A DNA stretch of 64,000 bases from Ruminococcus flavefaciens ND2009 (GTDB taxonomy: Bacteria; Bacillota; Clostridia; Oscillospirales; Ruminococcaceae): positions 62,001 to 126,000 of the forward strand of contig NZ_KK211346.1 in NCBI RefSeq assembly GCF_000621785.1, written 5' to 3'. Under the pieces are notes generated by a model. It did not search any database. It saw only the letters and a program-made list of their open reading frames with translations, and had not been told where the DNA came from. Below, piece after piece: positions 50,902 through 61,846 of this stretch (position 1 is its first letter; every line of letters starts with the position of its first letter). The position numbers were made by a program, and so were the translations under genes.

Positions 50902-52449
50902 TTGAAAATCAAGAAAATCGAAGCACAGTCTGCTGTGGTGAAAAAGCTCCGGGTGGCTGCCTACTGCCGAGTCAGTACCGAGAATGAAGACCAGAAAGAA
51001 AGTCTGGAAGCGCAGCGTGAGCATTACGAGTCGTGGATCAGAATGCACGATGACTGGGAATGCGTTGGTGTGTTCTATGATTTCGGCATAAGCGGCACAA
51101 AGGCGGATGCCCGTGAAGGCTTACAGGCGCTGTTATACGCCTGCCGCACTGGAAGCGTCGACTATGTGCTGACAAAATCCATCAGCCGATTCTCCAGAAA
51201 CACATCCGACTGCTTGTCACTGGTGCGTGAGCTGCTTTCATATAATATCCCGATCTACTTCGAGAAGGAGAACATTGATACCGGCAGCATGGAAAGTGAG
51301 CTGATTTTATCAGTTCTCAGCAGCATGGCACAGAGCGAATCCGAGTCCATTTCCAAGAATGTGAAGTGGTCGGTGAAAAAGCGAATGGAAGAAGGTAACT
51401 TTGTTTTCGGCTACCTTCCATACGGCTACACAAAGGACACAGCCGGAAACATGGTCATTGATCCGGTTGAGAGCGAGATCGTCAAGCTGATTTTTGATCT
51501 GGCGCTGAATGGTATGGGGACATACAAGATCGCGCAATTGCTCGACAAAAGGAAGGTTCCTACCCGCAAGGGCGGCAAATGGTCAGGCTCAACGGTCAAG
51601 GGGATTCTTGTGAACGAGAAGTACTACGGCGCTGCTGCCTTCCAGAAAACCTACACCGACAGCAACTTCCGACGTCATAACAACCACGGTGAGGTCGATA
51701 GCTTCATAGCGGAAGATCACCATGAAGCGATTATCAGCAAAGAGGTTTTTGACCGGGTGCAGGTCATGATACAGAAGCGCATTGATGAACACGGCATCGT
51801 AAAGGATATGGGAAAGTACCATAACAAGTATCCTTTTTCCGGTATCATCATCTGCGGAGAGTGCGGCGGTAAGTTCAAGCGGCAGACGCAGAGTGGTGGT
51901 ATTGCATGGGCTTGCTCAACACATCTTTATAATAAAGACGCCTGTTCCATGATGTTTATCAAGGATGAAGCGATAAAGGCAGCCTTTGTGACGATGATGA
52001 ACAAGCTGATATTCGGCTGCAAGCAGGTTCTCGTTCCTTATTACGATGCGCTCCGCCTTGCCGATACAGACGAGAGCCTGCAAGGGATACTGGATCTGAA
52101 AAATGAATTGCAGCGCAACAGCGACCGCAAGAACGATCTGCGGAAGCTGCGTGTCAAGGGCTTCCTTGATGCAGCGATGTACAATCAGGAACTGAGGCGT
52201 ATCGAAATGGAGAGCGAGGAAATCCGCGCTAAAATGAAATGCATTGACAGAGCCGGGGAGAACGGCGATATCAAGGAAACGAAAAAGCTCCTGCGCTTTG
52301 CTGAATCGGCAGAAATGCTCACAGAATTCAGCGACGAACTGTTCACCGAATACGTTGACAGCATCATTGTATACACCAGAACCTGCATCGGCTTCCGGCT
52401 GAGATGCGGGCTGACACTGAAGGAGGAAGTATGTACGGGTACAAGATAG
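50902..52449 (+). CDS. Large serine recombinase 1
   Basis: TTG at 50902 follows AAAGGAGGGACAACC. The 515-residue protein has an N-terminal resolvase domain with nucleophile Ser25 ([13 protein letters not shown]), SISRFSRNTSDC, and QSESESISKNVK. A recombinase DNA-binding domain follows (GYLPYGYTKDTAGNMVIDP), then a zinc ribbon (CGECGGKF...CSTHLYNKDAC) and a C-terminal coiled coil. Such enzymes integrate and excise phages and elements. It is the first of three consecutive genes under promoter module 7. Confidence 0.93.
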   Translation: MKIKKIEAQSAVVKKLRVAAYCRVSTENEDQKESLEAQREHYESWIRMHDDWECVGVFYDFGISGTKADAREGLQALLYACRTGSVDYVLTKSISRFSRNTSDCLSLVRELLSYNIPIYFEKENIDTGSMESELILSVLSSMAQSESESISKNVKWSVKKRMEEGNFVFGYLPYGYTKDTAGNMVIDPVESEIVKLIFDLALNGMGTYKIAQLLDKRKVPTRKGGKWSGSTVKGILVNEKYYGAAAFQKTYTDSNFRRHNNHGEVDSFIAEDHHEAIISKEVFDRVQVMIQKRIDEHGIVKDMGKYHNKYPFSGIIICGECGGKFKRQTQSGGIAWACSTHLYNKDACSMMFIKDEAIKAAFVTMMNKLIFGCKQVLVPYYDALRLADTDESLQGILDLKNELQRNSDRKNDLRKLRVKGFLDAAMYNQELRRIEMESEEIRAKMKCIDRAGENGDIKETKKLLRFAESAEMLTEFSDELFTEYVDSIIVYTRTCIGFRLRCGLTLKEEVCTGTR

Positions 52450-52823
52450 TGGACGGCAAAGTAATCGTTGACGAACAGGAAGCGGCAGTTGTTATAAACA
52501 TCTTCAACGGGTATCTTTCCGGCATGAGTCTGCGAGATGCTGCCGTGAATGCAGGCAGACCGATGGTTCACAGCATGGTGAAGCGCATCATCAGTAACTT
52601 CTGCTATGTCGGCGATGACTTCTATCCTGCGATTGTCAGCCGCCAGACCTTTGCGAGAGCGAACGCTGAACTGATACGCAGGTCAGAAAAGCACGGCGGC
52701 AAGAAGCGTCTGCAACTGCCGCCGGTCTATACGGAGTTTGAGATTTCAGAGCCGGAGATGCATTTTGACGATCCGATAAAGCAAGCCGAATACATCTACA
52801 GTCTGATCGGGGTGAGGAAATGA
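52431..52823 (+). CDS. Stand-alone recombinase-domain protein lacking the catalytic domain
   Basis: ATG at 52431 overlaps recombinase 1. The 130-residue product ([20 protein letters not shown], then [20 protein letters not shown], then [19 protein letters not shown]) matches the DNA-binding recombinase domain of large serine recombinases but has no resolvase part and no catalytic serine. Because it is tightly coupled on both sides it is probably a functional accessory protein rather than a fragment; DNA binding at attachment sites is inferred. Confidence 0.72.
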   Translation: MYGYKIVDGKVIVDEQEAAVVINIFNGYLSGMSLRDAAVNAGRPMVHSMVKRIISNFCYVGDDFYPAIVSRQTFARANAELIRRSEKHGGKKRLQLPPVYTEFEISEPEMHFDDPIKQAEYIYSLIGVRK

Positions 52824-54373
52824 ATGTTATAAAAATACCTGCCAAACCGCAGAAAGGCAATAATGCGGCGAAGCAGGAAGTCAAGAAGCTGCGTGTTGCA
52901 GCCTATTGCCGTGTTTCAACGGACAACGAGGAACAGGCTACCAGCTACGAAACACAGATCGAGCACTACACTGAATTTATCAATAAGAATCCTGAATGGG
53001 AGCTTGTCAAGGTGTATGCCGATGACGGTATCAGCGCGACATCGACCAAAGGCAGAGAGCAGTTCAACGCTATGATTGAGGACTGCAAGAAGGGCTTGAT
53101 CGACATGATCTTCACAAAGTCGATCAGCCGATTTGCCCGCAATACCGTTGACTGCCTGAACTATATCCGAATGCTCAAGGAGATGAATATTCCGGTATTC
53201 TTCGAGAAGGAGTCCATAAACACAATGGACTCGAAGGGAGAAGTCCTCCTGACCATTATGGCATCTCTGGCACAGCAGGAATCGGAATCACTCAGCCAGA
53301 ACGTCAAGATCGGTGTGCAGTACCGCTTCCAGCAGGGGAAAGTGATGGTCAATGCTCGCCGCTTTCTCGGATATGACAAGGACGATGAAGGACACCTGAT
53401 CATCAATCCGGAACAGGCGGAAATCGTCAAGCGTATCTTCCGGGAGTACCTTGAGGGCGCAAGCTGCAAAAAGATCGCTCAGGGACTGCAGCGTGATGGT
53501 ATTCCGAATGCTCGCGGTAGCACAAAATGGCATGATAACAGCATACGCCTGATTCTCGGAAATGAGAAGTACATGGGTGATGCGCTCCTGCAAAAGACCT
53601 ACACCGTGGACTGCCTCAGTAAAAAGCGGATAAAGAACTCCGGCATCGTACCGCAATACTATGTCGAGGACGACCACGAGGCTATTATATCGAAAGAGAT
53701 ATTCCTGATGGTGCAGGAAGAAATGGCACGAAGAGCGAGAACGCAGCTCCCGTTCGGCGGAAAGAAGGGCTATAGCGCCAACCACGCATTTTCGCAGATA
53801 ATCTTCTGCGCTGGCTGCGGAGAGCAGTTCCGCAGAATACACTGGAACAACCGTGGCAAGAAGTCGGTCGTCTGGCGCTGCGTCACACGATTGAAGGAGA
53901 AGGAAAAGTGCCGTGCAAGAACCGTCAGCGAGGAAACCTTAAAGGCGGCATTCCTTGAAGCCCTCAACGAAATGGTTGATGACAGCGAAACCTATCTGAA
54001 CAGGCTCCGGGAGAACCTTGAAGCTGCGATCAATTCAGCTAATCCTATGTCGGCGGAAGCCCTCTCAGCAAAAATGGCTGAACTGCAGCGGGAGCTGATC
54101 AACCGGACGGAGCGCCGGGAGAACTACGATGACATCACAGAGGAAATCCTGCGCCTGCGTGAGCTGCAGGAGCAGAAAGGCATGGACGACGCTACGCAGA
54201 AGGAACACACGAAGCGCATAAAGGAGCTTCAGAAATTCATACAGTCTCAGCCGAGTGAGATCACAGAGTTTGATGAGTCTCTGGTGAAGAAGCTGCTGGA
54301 AAAAGTGACCGTCCACGACGACTACTTGGAGTTCCGGTTCAAGTCGGGCGTGACGATCAGCATTGAAATGTGA
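52820..54373 (+). CDS. Large serine recombinase 2
   Basis: 517 residues, overlapping the accessory gene by four bases. Resolvase domain with nucleophile Ser33 ([13 protein letters not shown]), [12 protein letters not shown], and [12 protein letters not shown]; recombinase domain [18 protein letters not shown]; zinc ribbon CAGCGEQF with [10 protein letters not shown] downstream; a long coiled coil near the C-terminus ([19 protein letters not shown]). It is clearly homologous to recombinase 1 but not a recent duplicate. Two different active recombinases in one operon suggest a two-recombinase integration system. Confidence 0.93.
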   Translation: MNVIKIPAKPQKGNNAAKQEVKKLRVAAYCRVSTDNEEQATSYETQIEHYTEFINKNPEWELVKVYADDGISATSTKGREQFNAMIEDCKKGLIDMIFTKSISRFARNTVDCLNYIRMLKEMNIPVFFEKESINTMDSKGEVLLTIMASLAQQESESLSQNVKIGVQYRFQQGKVMVNARRFLGYDKDDEGHLIINPEQAEIVKRIFREYLEGASCKKIAQGLQRDGIPNARGSTKWHDNSIRLILGNEKYMGDALLQKTYTVDCLSKKRIKNSGIVPQYYVEDDHEAIISKEIFLMVQEEMARRARTQLPFGGKKGYSANHAFSQIIFCAGCGEQFRRIHWNNRGKKSVVWRCVTRLKEKEKCRARTVSEETLKAAFLEALNEMVDDSETYLNRLRENLEAAINSANPMSAEALSAKMAELQRELINRTERRENYDDITEEILRLRELQEQKGMDDATQKEHTKRIKELQKFIQSQPSEITEFDESLVKKLLEKVTVHDDYLEFRFKSGVTISIEM

Positions 54374-54387
54374 ATAGATAGAGCGAA

Positions 54388-54426
54388 CCCCGCATCACTG
54401 GTTTCAGTGGTGCGGGGATTTTGTTA
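54388..54426 (+). terminator. Terminator of the recombinase operon
   Basis: CCCCGCATCACTG-GTTT-CAGTGGTGCGGGG (13 pairs, one G-T) followed by ATTTTGTTA. Confidence 0.9.
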
Positions 54427-54548
54427 TTCGTCCTTTTCTGCCTGATAATAAACGACGGTATGAAGTCGATCCATTCATCAAAGCCTTTGTTGAAGTTCAC
54501 GATAACGGATGTCTTTTCACTTCCCGTCCTGTGTATTTGTTTCGCTGT

Positions 54549-55010
54549 TTATTTCAGTTCCTTTGCAAAGCAAACCGCACCTTCCAGCTTGTCATACGGC
54601 GGATAATTCCCGATCTGCTGATAACCGAGACCGGTATACAGCTGTACCGCATCGGTCATGACCGCTCTGGTTTGCAAAATTGCCCGCTGACAGCCCTGCT
54701 GCAATGCCTGTTCTTCGAGCATCCGCATCATATTCACAGCAATATGTCTGCGGCGGTATGCAGGCTCTACCCAGACACGCTTGATCTCGGCATCTGCCTG
54801 CGAATAGCGTTTTAATCCCGCACACGCGACCGGTTTACCCTGATCTGATACGATCAGCACGGTTTCAACGGTTTCCGAAAGATTATACAGAATAAAGCCC
54901 TTCCGGTTCTGTTCTCCGCCGACCAGCGCACTGTAATAATCCTCCGTGATGCGGTAGAAATGCACAAAGGCGGGATCGTTTCCGTCTGTCCATGTATACT
55001 GCAATTCCAT
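54549..55010 (-). CDS. GNAT-family N-acetyltransferase
   Basis: ATG at 55010 follows AGGAGATGATC. The 153-residue protein has the GNAT core: VLIVSDQGKPVACAGLKRYS, then EIKRVWVEPAYRRRHIAVNM, with the acetyl-CoA loop RRRHIA and the LYTGLGYQQIGNY strand near the end. The substrate is unknown. The promoter and a terminator hairpin in the leader imply conditional expression. The gene lies just outside the recombinase operon terminator, so it may be flanking host DNA or the last cargo gene. Confidence 0.9.
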   Translation of the reverse strand: MELQYTWTDGNDPAFVHFYRITEDYYSALVGGEQNRKGFILYNLSETVETVLIVSDQGKPVACAGLKRYSQADAEIKRVWVEPAYRRRHIAVNMMRMLEEQALQQGCQRAILQTRAVMTDAVQLYTGLGYQQIGNYPPYDKLEGAVCFAKELK

Positions 55011-55029
55011 AAAGATCATCTCCTGAAAA

Positions 55030-55062
55030 CAAAAAACGGCACTGATGTAACTCAGCGCCGTT
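55030..55062 (-). terminator. Attenuator-like terminator in the GNAT leader
   Basis: Read leftward, AACGGCGCTGA pairs with TCAGTGCCGTT (one G-T) and is followed by TTTTTGTTTT. It lies between promoter and ribosome-binding site. Confidence 0.72.
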
Positions 55063-55073
55063 GCTATGCTTAG

Positions 55074-55102
55074 ATTATACCACAGGAAACGCTGTTTGTC
55101 AA
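55074..55102 (-). promoter_or_regulatory. Promoter of the GNAT gene
   Basis: Read leftward, TTGACA (55097-55102), a 17-base spacer and TATAAT (55074-55079). Confidence 0.87.
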
Positions 55103-55286
55103 TCCCTGCGGCTGCTGAAAAGATTTGGCTTGACAATTCTGCGGTTTTGATCGGCGGGACACAGTGTGTGCTGCAATTCAGCGGTAAAGGCATTGAATGC
55201 GCACCCGGCGACCTGATTGTCAGAAGATGAGTGGTGGATTTCTTCCCTCCAACTACATAAAGCGTCAAGGTCTGCGAGTTCTTTCT

Positions 55287-55381
55287 GGAATTCCGGTTCA
55301 AGTCAGGCGTGACGATCAGTATTGAAATGTGAATAGATATGAGCAACCCCGCATCACCGGTGATTCAGTGGTGCGAGGGTT
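55287..55381 (+). pseudogene. Remnant of a serine recombinase 3' end with its terminator
   Basis: This stretch repeats 54327-54417, i.e. the last ~15 codons of recombinase 2 (ending GVTISIEM and a stop), the following GAATAGATA spacer and the CCCCGCATCAC terminator stem, with scattered differences. No recombinase body precedes it. It looks like the trace of an earlier related element or of a recombination event. Just upstream (about 55105-55230) a short rightward open stretch ending GIECAPGDLIVRR could be another broken gene. Confidence 0.7.
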
Positions 55382-55387
55382 ATTATT

Positions 55388-55849
55388 TTAATCCATAATT
55401 GTGAATCCGTATTTATCTTTGTAAAGAGCGCTGATTTTTGCGAGCCGTTCCATGCAGTTTTCTTCACTGCCGATCAGGAAAGCCTTTCTGTGCATTAGTT
55501 CCGCTGCGTTCCGACGAATTCCTTCTTTCAGAAGCGGGATCAGTCTTTCCCTGTCTATAGAAAAACTCGCTGTTTTGTTTTCTTCACAGATAATACAATC
55601 CTCAAAATACGCCGCACCAAGAAAAACATCATCAGCATTTCCCGAAAACAATGTCCGCAAAGCCTCCTGAAAAAAGAGTTTACAGCCTGCATTCCGATAA
55701 ATATGGTCTCTCAAAACGGCATATGTTTCAGTTGGTACATTTAATTGCTGCGGTTCAAACTGCGATCTGTATTCTCTGGGAAGAGGATAAGTCCCTCTCA
55801 TCAGCTTCAGAATCTCATTGATATCGAACAGGTTGATGCTTTCTGGCAT
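55388..55849 (-). CDS. Hypothetical protein (153 aa)
   Basis: The ATG at 55849 follows GGAAAGGAG. The product is soluble, mixed alpha/beta: SINLFDINEILKLMRGTYPL, LFFQEALRTLFSGNADDVFL, FLIGSEENCMERLAKISALY. I recognise no family. Genes of this size beside mobile-element borders are often immunity-type or orphan proteins, but nothing in the sequence says so here. It reads leftward towards the recombinase remnant. Confidence 0.65.
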   Translation of the reverse strand: MPESINLFDINEILKLMRGTYPLPREYRSQFEPQQLNVPTETYAVLRDHIYRNAGCKLFFQEALRTLFSGNADDVFLGAAYFEDCIICEENKTASFSIDRERLIPLLKEGIRRNAAELMHRKAFLIGSEENCMERLAKISALYKDKYGFTIMD

Positions 55850-55912
55850 AACAGTTACTCCTTTCCGCCTGCATTACTACGGATTTATTCCCACTTTGTA
55901 CATTTTGACGAA

Positions 55913-56009
55913 TGACAACCAATCTACGAAGTATCGAACCCTCTGTTATCCAATTTACGCATTAACCTCACTGAGCAGATTGGTTGTCAGGCGTTTTCAG
56001 TTCGTAGAT
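55913..56009. repeat. Overlapping inverted repeats in the junction zone
   Basis: TGACAACCAATCT (55913-55925) is the exact reverse complement of 55977-55989, and ATCTACGAA (55922-55930) that of 56001-56009. The 245-base gap between the hypothetical gene and rlmD contains no ORF otherwise. Confidence 0.7.
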
Positions 56010-56094
56010 GTTTTTCCAAATACAGTAAAAAGCCGGTTAGGGTTGACTTCGCAGATTGACTGTATAGCCGAAAACCGCCGTAAAATCGGCACTT

Positions 56095-57453
56095 TTACGC
56101 CTTATCCCTTGACATCAATACTACGCACTCAACGTGTCCCGTCCTTGGGAAAAGGTCAACTCCGCAGACCTTATCCACGCTGTAGCCTTTTTCTGAGAGC
56201 AGCTTTGCATCTCGGGCGGCAGTTGCAGGATTGCAGGAGATCATAACTATTCGTTTTGGAGACGCCTCTGCGATGAGGTCAACTGTCTCCTGAGAGCATC
56301 CCTTTCGCGGCGGGTCGACCACGATCATATCGGGAGCGCAGCCCTGTTTGCGAAGCTTTCCGAAGACCTCACCTGCGTCACCGCAGTGGAACTCCGCATT
56401 GGTTATATTATTGCTCTGAGCGTTGCGTTTGGCGTTTTCAACAGCCTGTGGGATTATCTCAACGCCCACTATCTTTGCAGCCTTTTCCGCCATAGAGAGA
56501 CCGATGGTACCTGCGCCGCAGTAGAGGTCCGCAATGACCTCGCTGCCATCGGGAGCTGCATATTCCAGCGCTTTGGCATAGAGCCTTTCCGCCTGTAAGG
56601 TGTTCACCTGATAGAAGGAAAGGGGAGAGATCTCAACGGTATTGCCGCACATAGTATCGCTGATAGTATCGCTGCCCCAGAGGGTCACGCAGCTGTCGCC
56701 CAGGATAACATTGGTCTTTCTGGGGTTTATGTTCATGACAATGCTCTTTATATCCGCGAAGGACTCCGTGAGCAGTCTGCAAAGGGCGGAGAGCTGCCGT
56801 GAAACGTCCTTTCTCACTACAAGACAGACCATTATCTCACCTGAGTGAGCACCTCTGCGGAGGTAGATATGGCGCATTATGCCGCTGCCTGTAGTCTCGT
56901 CATAGACCGAAAGCTTCTTCTCGTTGATATAGCCGAGGACAGTGCGGAGTATCTCTCCGAAGACCTCAGGCTGGAGAGCGCAGTCGGTGACGGGCACAAG
57001 GCGGTGGCTCCTGGGAGCATAAAAACCGCAGACTGCCTTACCGTCTCGGATTGCAAGAGGATACTGCGCCTTGTTGCGGTAGTGCTCTGTTGCTTCAGCG
57101 CCGAGGAAGCTGTCGAATTCGGGAGTAAGTCCGCCGATACGGGTGAAAGCATCGCGGACTATGCTGTCCTTGGTGCGGCACTCAGCCTCATAGGAGATAT
57201 GCCTCAGCAGACAGCCGCCGCACTGTTTATACACGGAGCAGGTGTTCTCCACGCGGTCGGGAGAGGGTGTGACTATGCGCTCTACAATACCGAAGGCATA
57301 GCTTTTCAGCACCTTTACTATCTTTATCTCTGCCATGTCTCCCACAGCAGTTCCGGGAACGAAAACTGCCATGCCGTCAACGCGGCAGACACCGCTTCCC
57401 TCAGCGGTCAGACCTGTTATCTCGGCTGTGCAGACCTGATTTTTTTCAGGCAT
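56095..57453 (-). CDS. rlmD: 23S rRNA (uracil-C5)-methyltransferase, RlmD/RumA family
   Basis: 452 residues. An N-terminal TRAM domain is followed by the iron-sulphur cysteines (CSVYKQCGGC), the AdoMet site DLYCGAGTIGLSMAEKAA, VDPPRKGCS, and the catalytic cysteine in MISCNPATAARD. It methylates uracil in 23S rRNA (U1939 in the E. coli enzyme; the Bacillus relative RlmCD handles two sites). It overlaps the hemZ end by 37 bases and is the last gene of the leftward host operon. Confidence 0.92.
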   Translation of the reverse strand: MPEKNQVCTAEITGLTAEGSGVCRVDGMAVFVPGTAVGDMAEIKIVKVLKSYAFGIVERIVTPSPDRVENTCSVYKQCGGCLLRHISYEAECRTKDSIVRDAFTRIGGLTPEFDSFLGAEATEHYRNKAQYPLAIRDGKAVCGFYAPRSHRLVPVTDCALQPEVFGEILRTVLGYINEKKLSVYDETTGSGIMRHIYLRRGAHSGEIMVCLVVRKDVSRQLSALCRLLTESFADIKSIVMNINPRKTNVILGDSCVTLWGSDTISDTMCGNTVEISPLSFYQVNTLQAERLYAKALEYAAPDGSEVIADLYCGAGTIGLSMAEKAAKIVGVEIIPQAVENAKRNAQSNNITNAEFHCGDAGEVFGKLRKQGCAPDMIVVDPPRKGCSQETVDLIAEASPKRIVMISCNPATAARDAKLLSEKGYSVDKVCGVDLFPRTGHVECVVLMSRDKA

Positions 57454-58907
57454 TCCGTTACCTCCTCTTTTTTCTCCATGAGCTTGTCGAAGCTCCTGAT
57501 GTATTCGTATGGGAATTTATAGTTATGTATTCGGCTTATCTTACCGTCGGGGTATACCAGCTTTGTGGACGCAGCGCAGCCTGCGCCGAGTATGGTCTGG
57601 GTCTCGTCCATGATGAAGATATTGTAATAGCTCTCATAGCCCTTCTTGGCGTAGCCCACATTCTCAAGGTTGTCCACGGTATTCTTCTGGCGGTACATAT
57701 AGTAGGGGAGATAGCCATGGGACATGAGAGTTGGGATACTGTAGTCCACCATCTCAGCCGCAGGATTTGAGCTGTTTTCGCTGCCCTTTTCAAACAGGGA
57801 AGCAGAGCGTTTTATTGTAAGGGTGTGGACGGTTATGCTTTCGGGGTCAAGCTCTATCATGTGGTCGAGAGTATTTCTGAAGCTTTCTGCGGACTCGGTG
57901 GGGAGACCTGCTATAAGATCGGTATTGATATTATCGAAACCCACCTTTCTTGCCAGCTCAAAGGCTTTCACGGCGTCTTCGCCCGAGTGCTTCCTGCCGA
58001 TGACCTTCAGCACCTCATCGTTGAGAGTCTGAGGGTTTACGGAGATACGTCCTGCGCCCAGAGCCTTTATCACTCTCAGCTTCTCCTCGGTGATAGTGTC
58101 GGGACGTCCAGCCTCAACGCTGTATTCCCTCACCTTGTCAAGGTCGAAGTTTCGCTCAACAGCCTCCATAATGGTGCGGAGTTCCTCTGCTGATACAGAA
58201 GTGGGAGTACCGCCGCCGAAGTAAATGGTGTCTATCTTTGTGTCGGTGTCCTTGACTATCCTGCCCACTACCTCAAGCTCGCGGCAGAGCGCGCTGATGT
58301 ACTCGGGCATGAGCTTTATGGCGGAGTCCATAGAATGTGATACGAAAGAGCAGTAGCTGCACCTTGTGGGGCAGAATGGAATAGAAACGTACAGGCTCAC
58401 AGCTGAGCTGTCTATCCTGTCAAGTATGGGGAGCTGGTTTACAGCGGTGTCATAGGCGAGCTTCAGCTTTTTGGGCGCAACAAGGTATTTTTCGCCCAGC
58501 TGTGAGTATATCTCCTCCTCGGACTTACCCTGACGGATAAGGTCAATGACCTTTTTCACGGGGCGAATGCCTGTCAGCAGTCCCCACGGCGGCGTAATGC
58601 CTGTTTTGCTGACAAGGAGCTCAAAGAGCAGCCTGCAAATGGTGTACTCAAAGTCTTTTTTCTCGGCGTCGGGGGAAAGCTTTGCTGTTTTTTCCGCCTG
58701 AACGCCGTTGAGGCAGACACGGACGGTAACGCTGCTATCCTCAGCAACTTCGGTATAGACATAGTCACAGCCCGAAGCCTCTGCAATATCTGAGGTAAAG
58801 CTGAATCTTGCAGTATTGAAGAACAGCTTCAGCGTAGCCTCAGTCTCGTATTTAAAAGAATGGCCGATCATTATAATCGGCATTTTTGAATTATTATTCT
58901 CAGTCAT
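57417..58907 (-). CDS. hemZ: Radical SAM coproporphyrinogen dehydrogenase-like HemZ
   Basis: The ATG at 58907 follows GAGG and overlaps the MBL gene stop. The 496-residue protein has an N-terminal HemZ-specific region (GVQAEKTAKLSPDAEKKDF, GLLTGIRPVKKV) and a radical SAM core with the CPTRCSYCSF cluster motif, IYFGGGTPT, and a HemN-like C-terminal domain. HemZ-type enzymes are taken to act in anaerobic haem synthesis, though many clostridial members lack a full pathway and the real substrate is open. Confidence 0.9.
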   Translation of the reverse strand: MTENNNSKMPIIMIGHSFKYETEATLKLFFNTARFSFTSDIAEASGCDYVYTEVAEDSSVTVRVCLNGVQAEKTAKLSPDAEKKDFEYTICRLLFELLVSKTGITPPWGLLTGIRPVKKVIDLIRQGKSEEEIYSQLGEKYLVAPKKLKLAYDTAVNQLPILDRIDSSAVSLYVSIPFCPTRCSYCSFVSHSMDSAIKLMPEYISALCRELEVVGRIVKDTDTKIDTIYFGGGTPTSVSAEELRTIMEAVERNFDLDKVREYSVEAGRPDTITEEKLRVIKALGAGRISVNPQTLNDEVLKVIGRKHSGEDAVKAFELARKVGFDNINTDLIAGLPTESAESFRNTLDHMIELDPESITVHTLTIKRSASLFEKGSENSSNPAAEMVDYSIPTLMSHGYLPYYMYRQKNTVDNLENVGYAKKGYESYYNIFIMDETQTILGAGCAASTKLVYPDGKISRIHNYKFPYEYIRSFDKLMEKKEEVTECLKKIRSAQPR

Positions 58908-59538
58908 TTTTTCCTCTGAACTGTTTCATATAGGGATTTGCTTCACGCTCGTAATCCAGGGTAGTTGTCTCGTTGTGACCCGGGTAAACTCTGTAATCGC
59001 CCTCAAGGTGATAGAGCTTGTTGAGGGAATACATCATAGCGGAGCTGCTGCTGTGGGGGAAGTCTGTTCTGCCCACGGAGCAGCAGAAAAGGGTGTCTCC
59101 CGAGAAAATAGAATCCTCGCAGACATAGCACACACTTCCCTGAGTGTGACCGGGAGTGTGGAGCACCCGGAAAGAGCAGTCGCCGTCGTTGATGTAGCAG
59201 TCGCCGTAAACGCAGGTCCAGTCCGTAATGGGAGTGAACTTGGCAAATGACATACTGTTTGCCAGGGAGTGAGCCTCACTTTCAAGCATATAGGCGTCAA
59301 GCTCATGAATGTATATCTCGGCTCCCGTAGCCTGATGTACCTCCTCTGCACCTCCGATGTGGTCGAAGTGACCGTGGGTGAGGAGTATCTTTGACAGGCG
59401 GAGCTTCTTCATTTTCAGAAACTCCAGCAGCAGACGGCTGTCACCGCCTATATCGACGGCAACGCATCTGCCGGGAGCAGTTTCGACTATATAGCAGTTA
59501 GCACGGAGAGGTCCGAGCTGAAGGTGGTGTATTTTCAT
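58900..59538 (-). CDS. MBL-fold metallo-hydrolase (glyoxalase II-like)
   Basis: 212 residues with the metal-binding THGHFDHIGG, then HTPGHTQGSVCYV, a late Asp (FSGDTLF) and VYPGHNETTT, the full set of ligands for a two-metal beta-lactamase-fold hydrolase. Relatives hydrolyse thioesters such as S-lactoylglutathione or similar thiols. It lies 10 bases after rel in the same operon; the link to neighbouring functions is not obvious. Confidence 0.9.
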   Translation of the reverse strand: MKIHHLQLGPLRANCYIVETAPGRCVAVDIGGDSRLLLEFLKMKKLRLSKILLTHGHFDHIGGAEEVHQATGAEIYIHELDAYMLESEAHSLANSMSFAKFTPITDWTCVYGDCYINDGDCSFRVLHTPGHTQGSVCYVCEDSIFSGDTLFCCSVGRTDFPHSSSSAMMYSLNKLYHLEGDYRVYPGHNETTTLDYEREANPYMKQFRGKND

Positions 59539-59548
59539 ATATTTCTCC

Positions 59549-61842
<2,294 letters not shown>

Positions 61843-61846
<4 letters not shown>

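Noticed and set aside
54420-54545. Short leftward open stretch (NFNKGFDEWIDFIP) between recombinase terminator and GNAT gene
   Set aside because: It has no start codon or ribosome-binding site and is too short to call; it may be a trace of the interrupted target gene but this cannot be shown.
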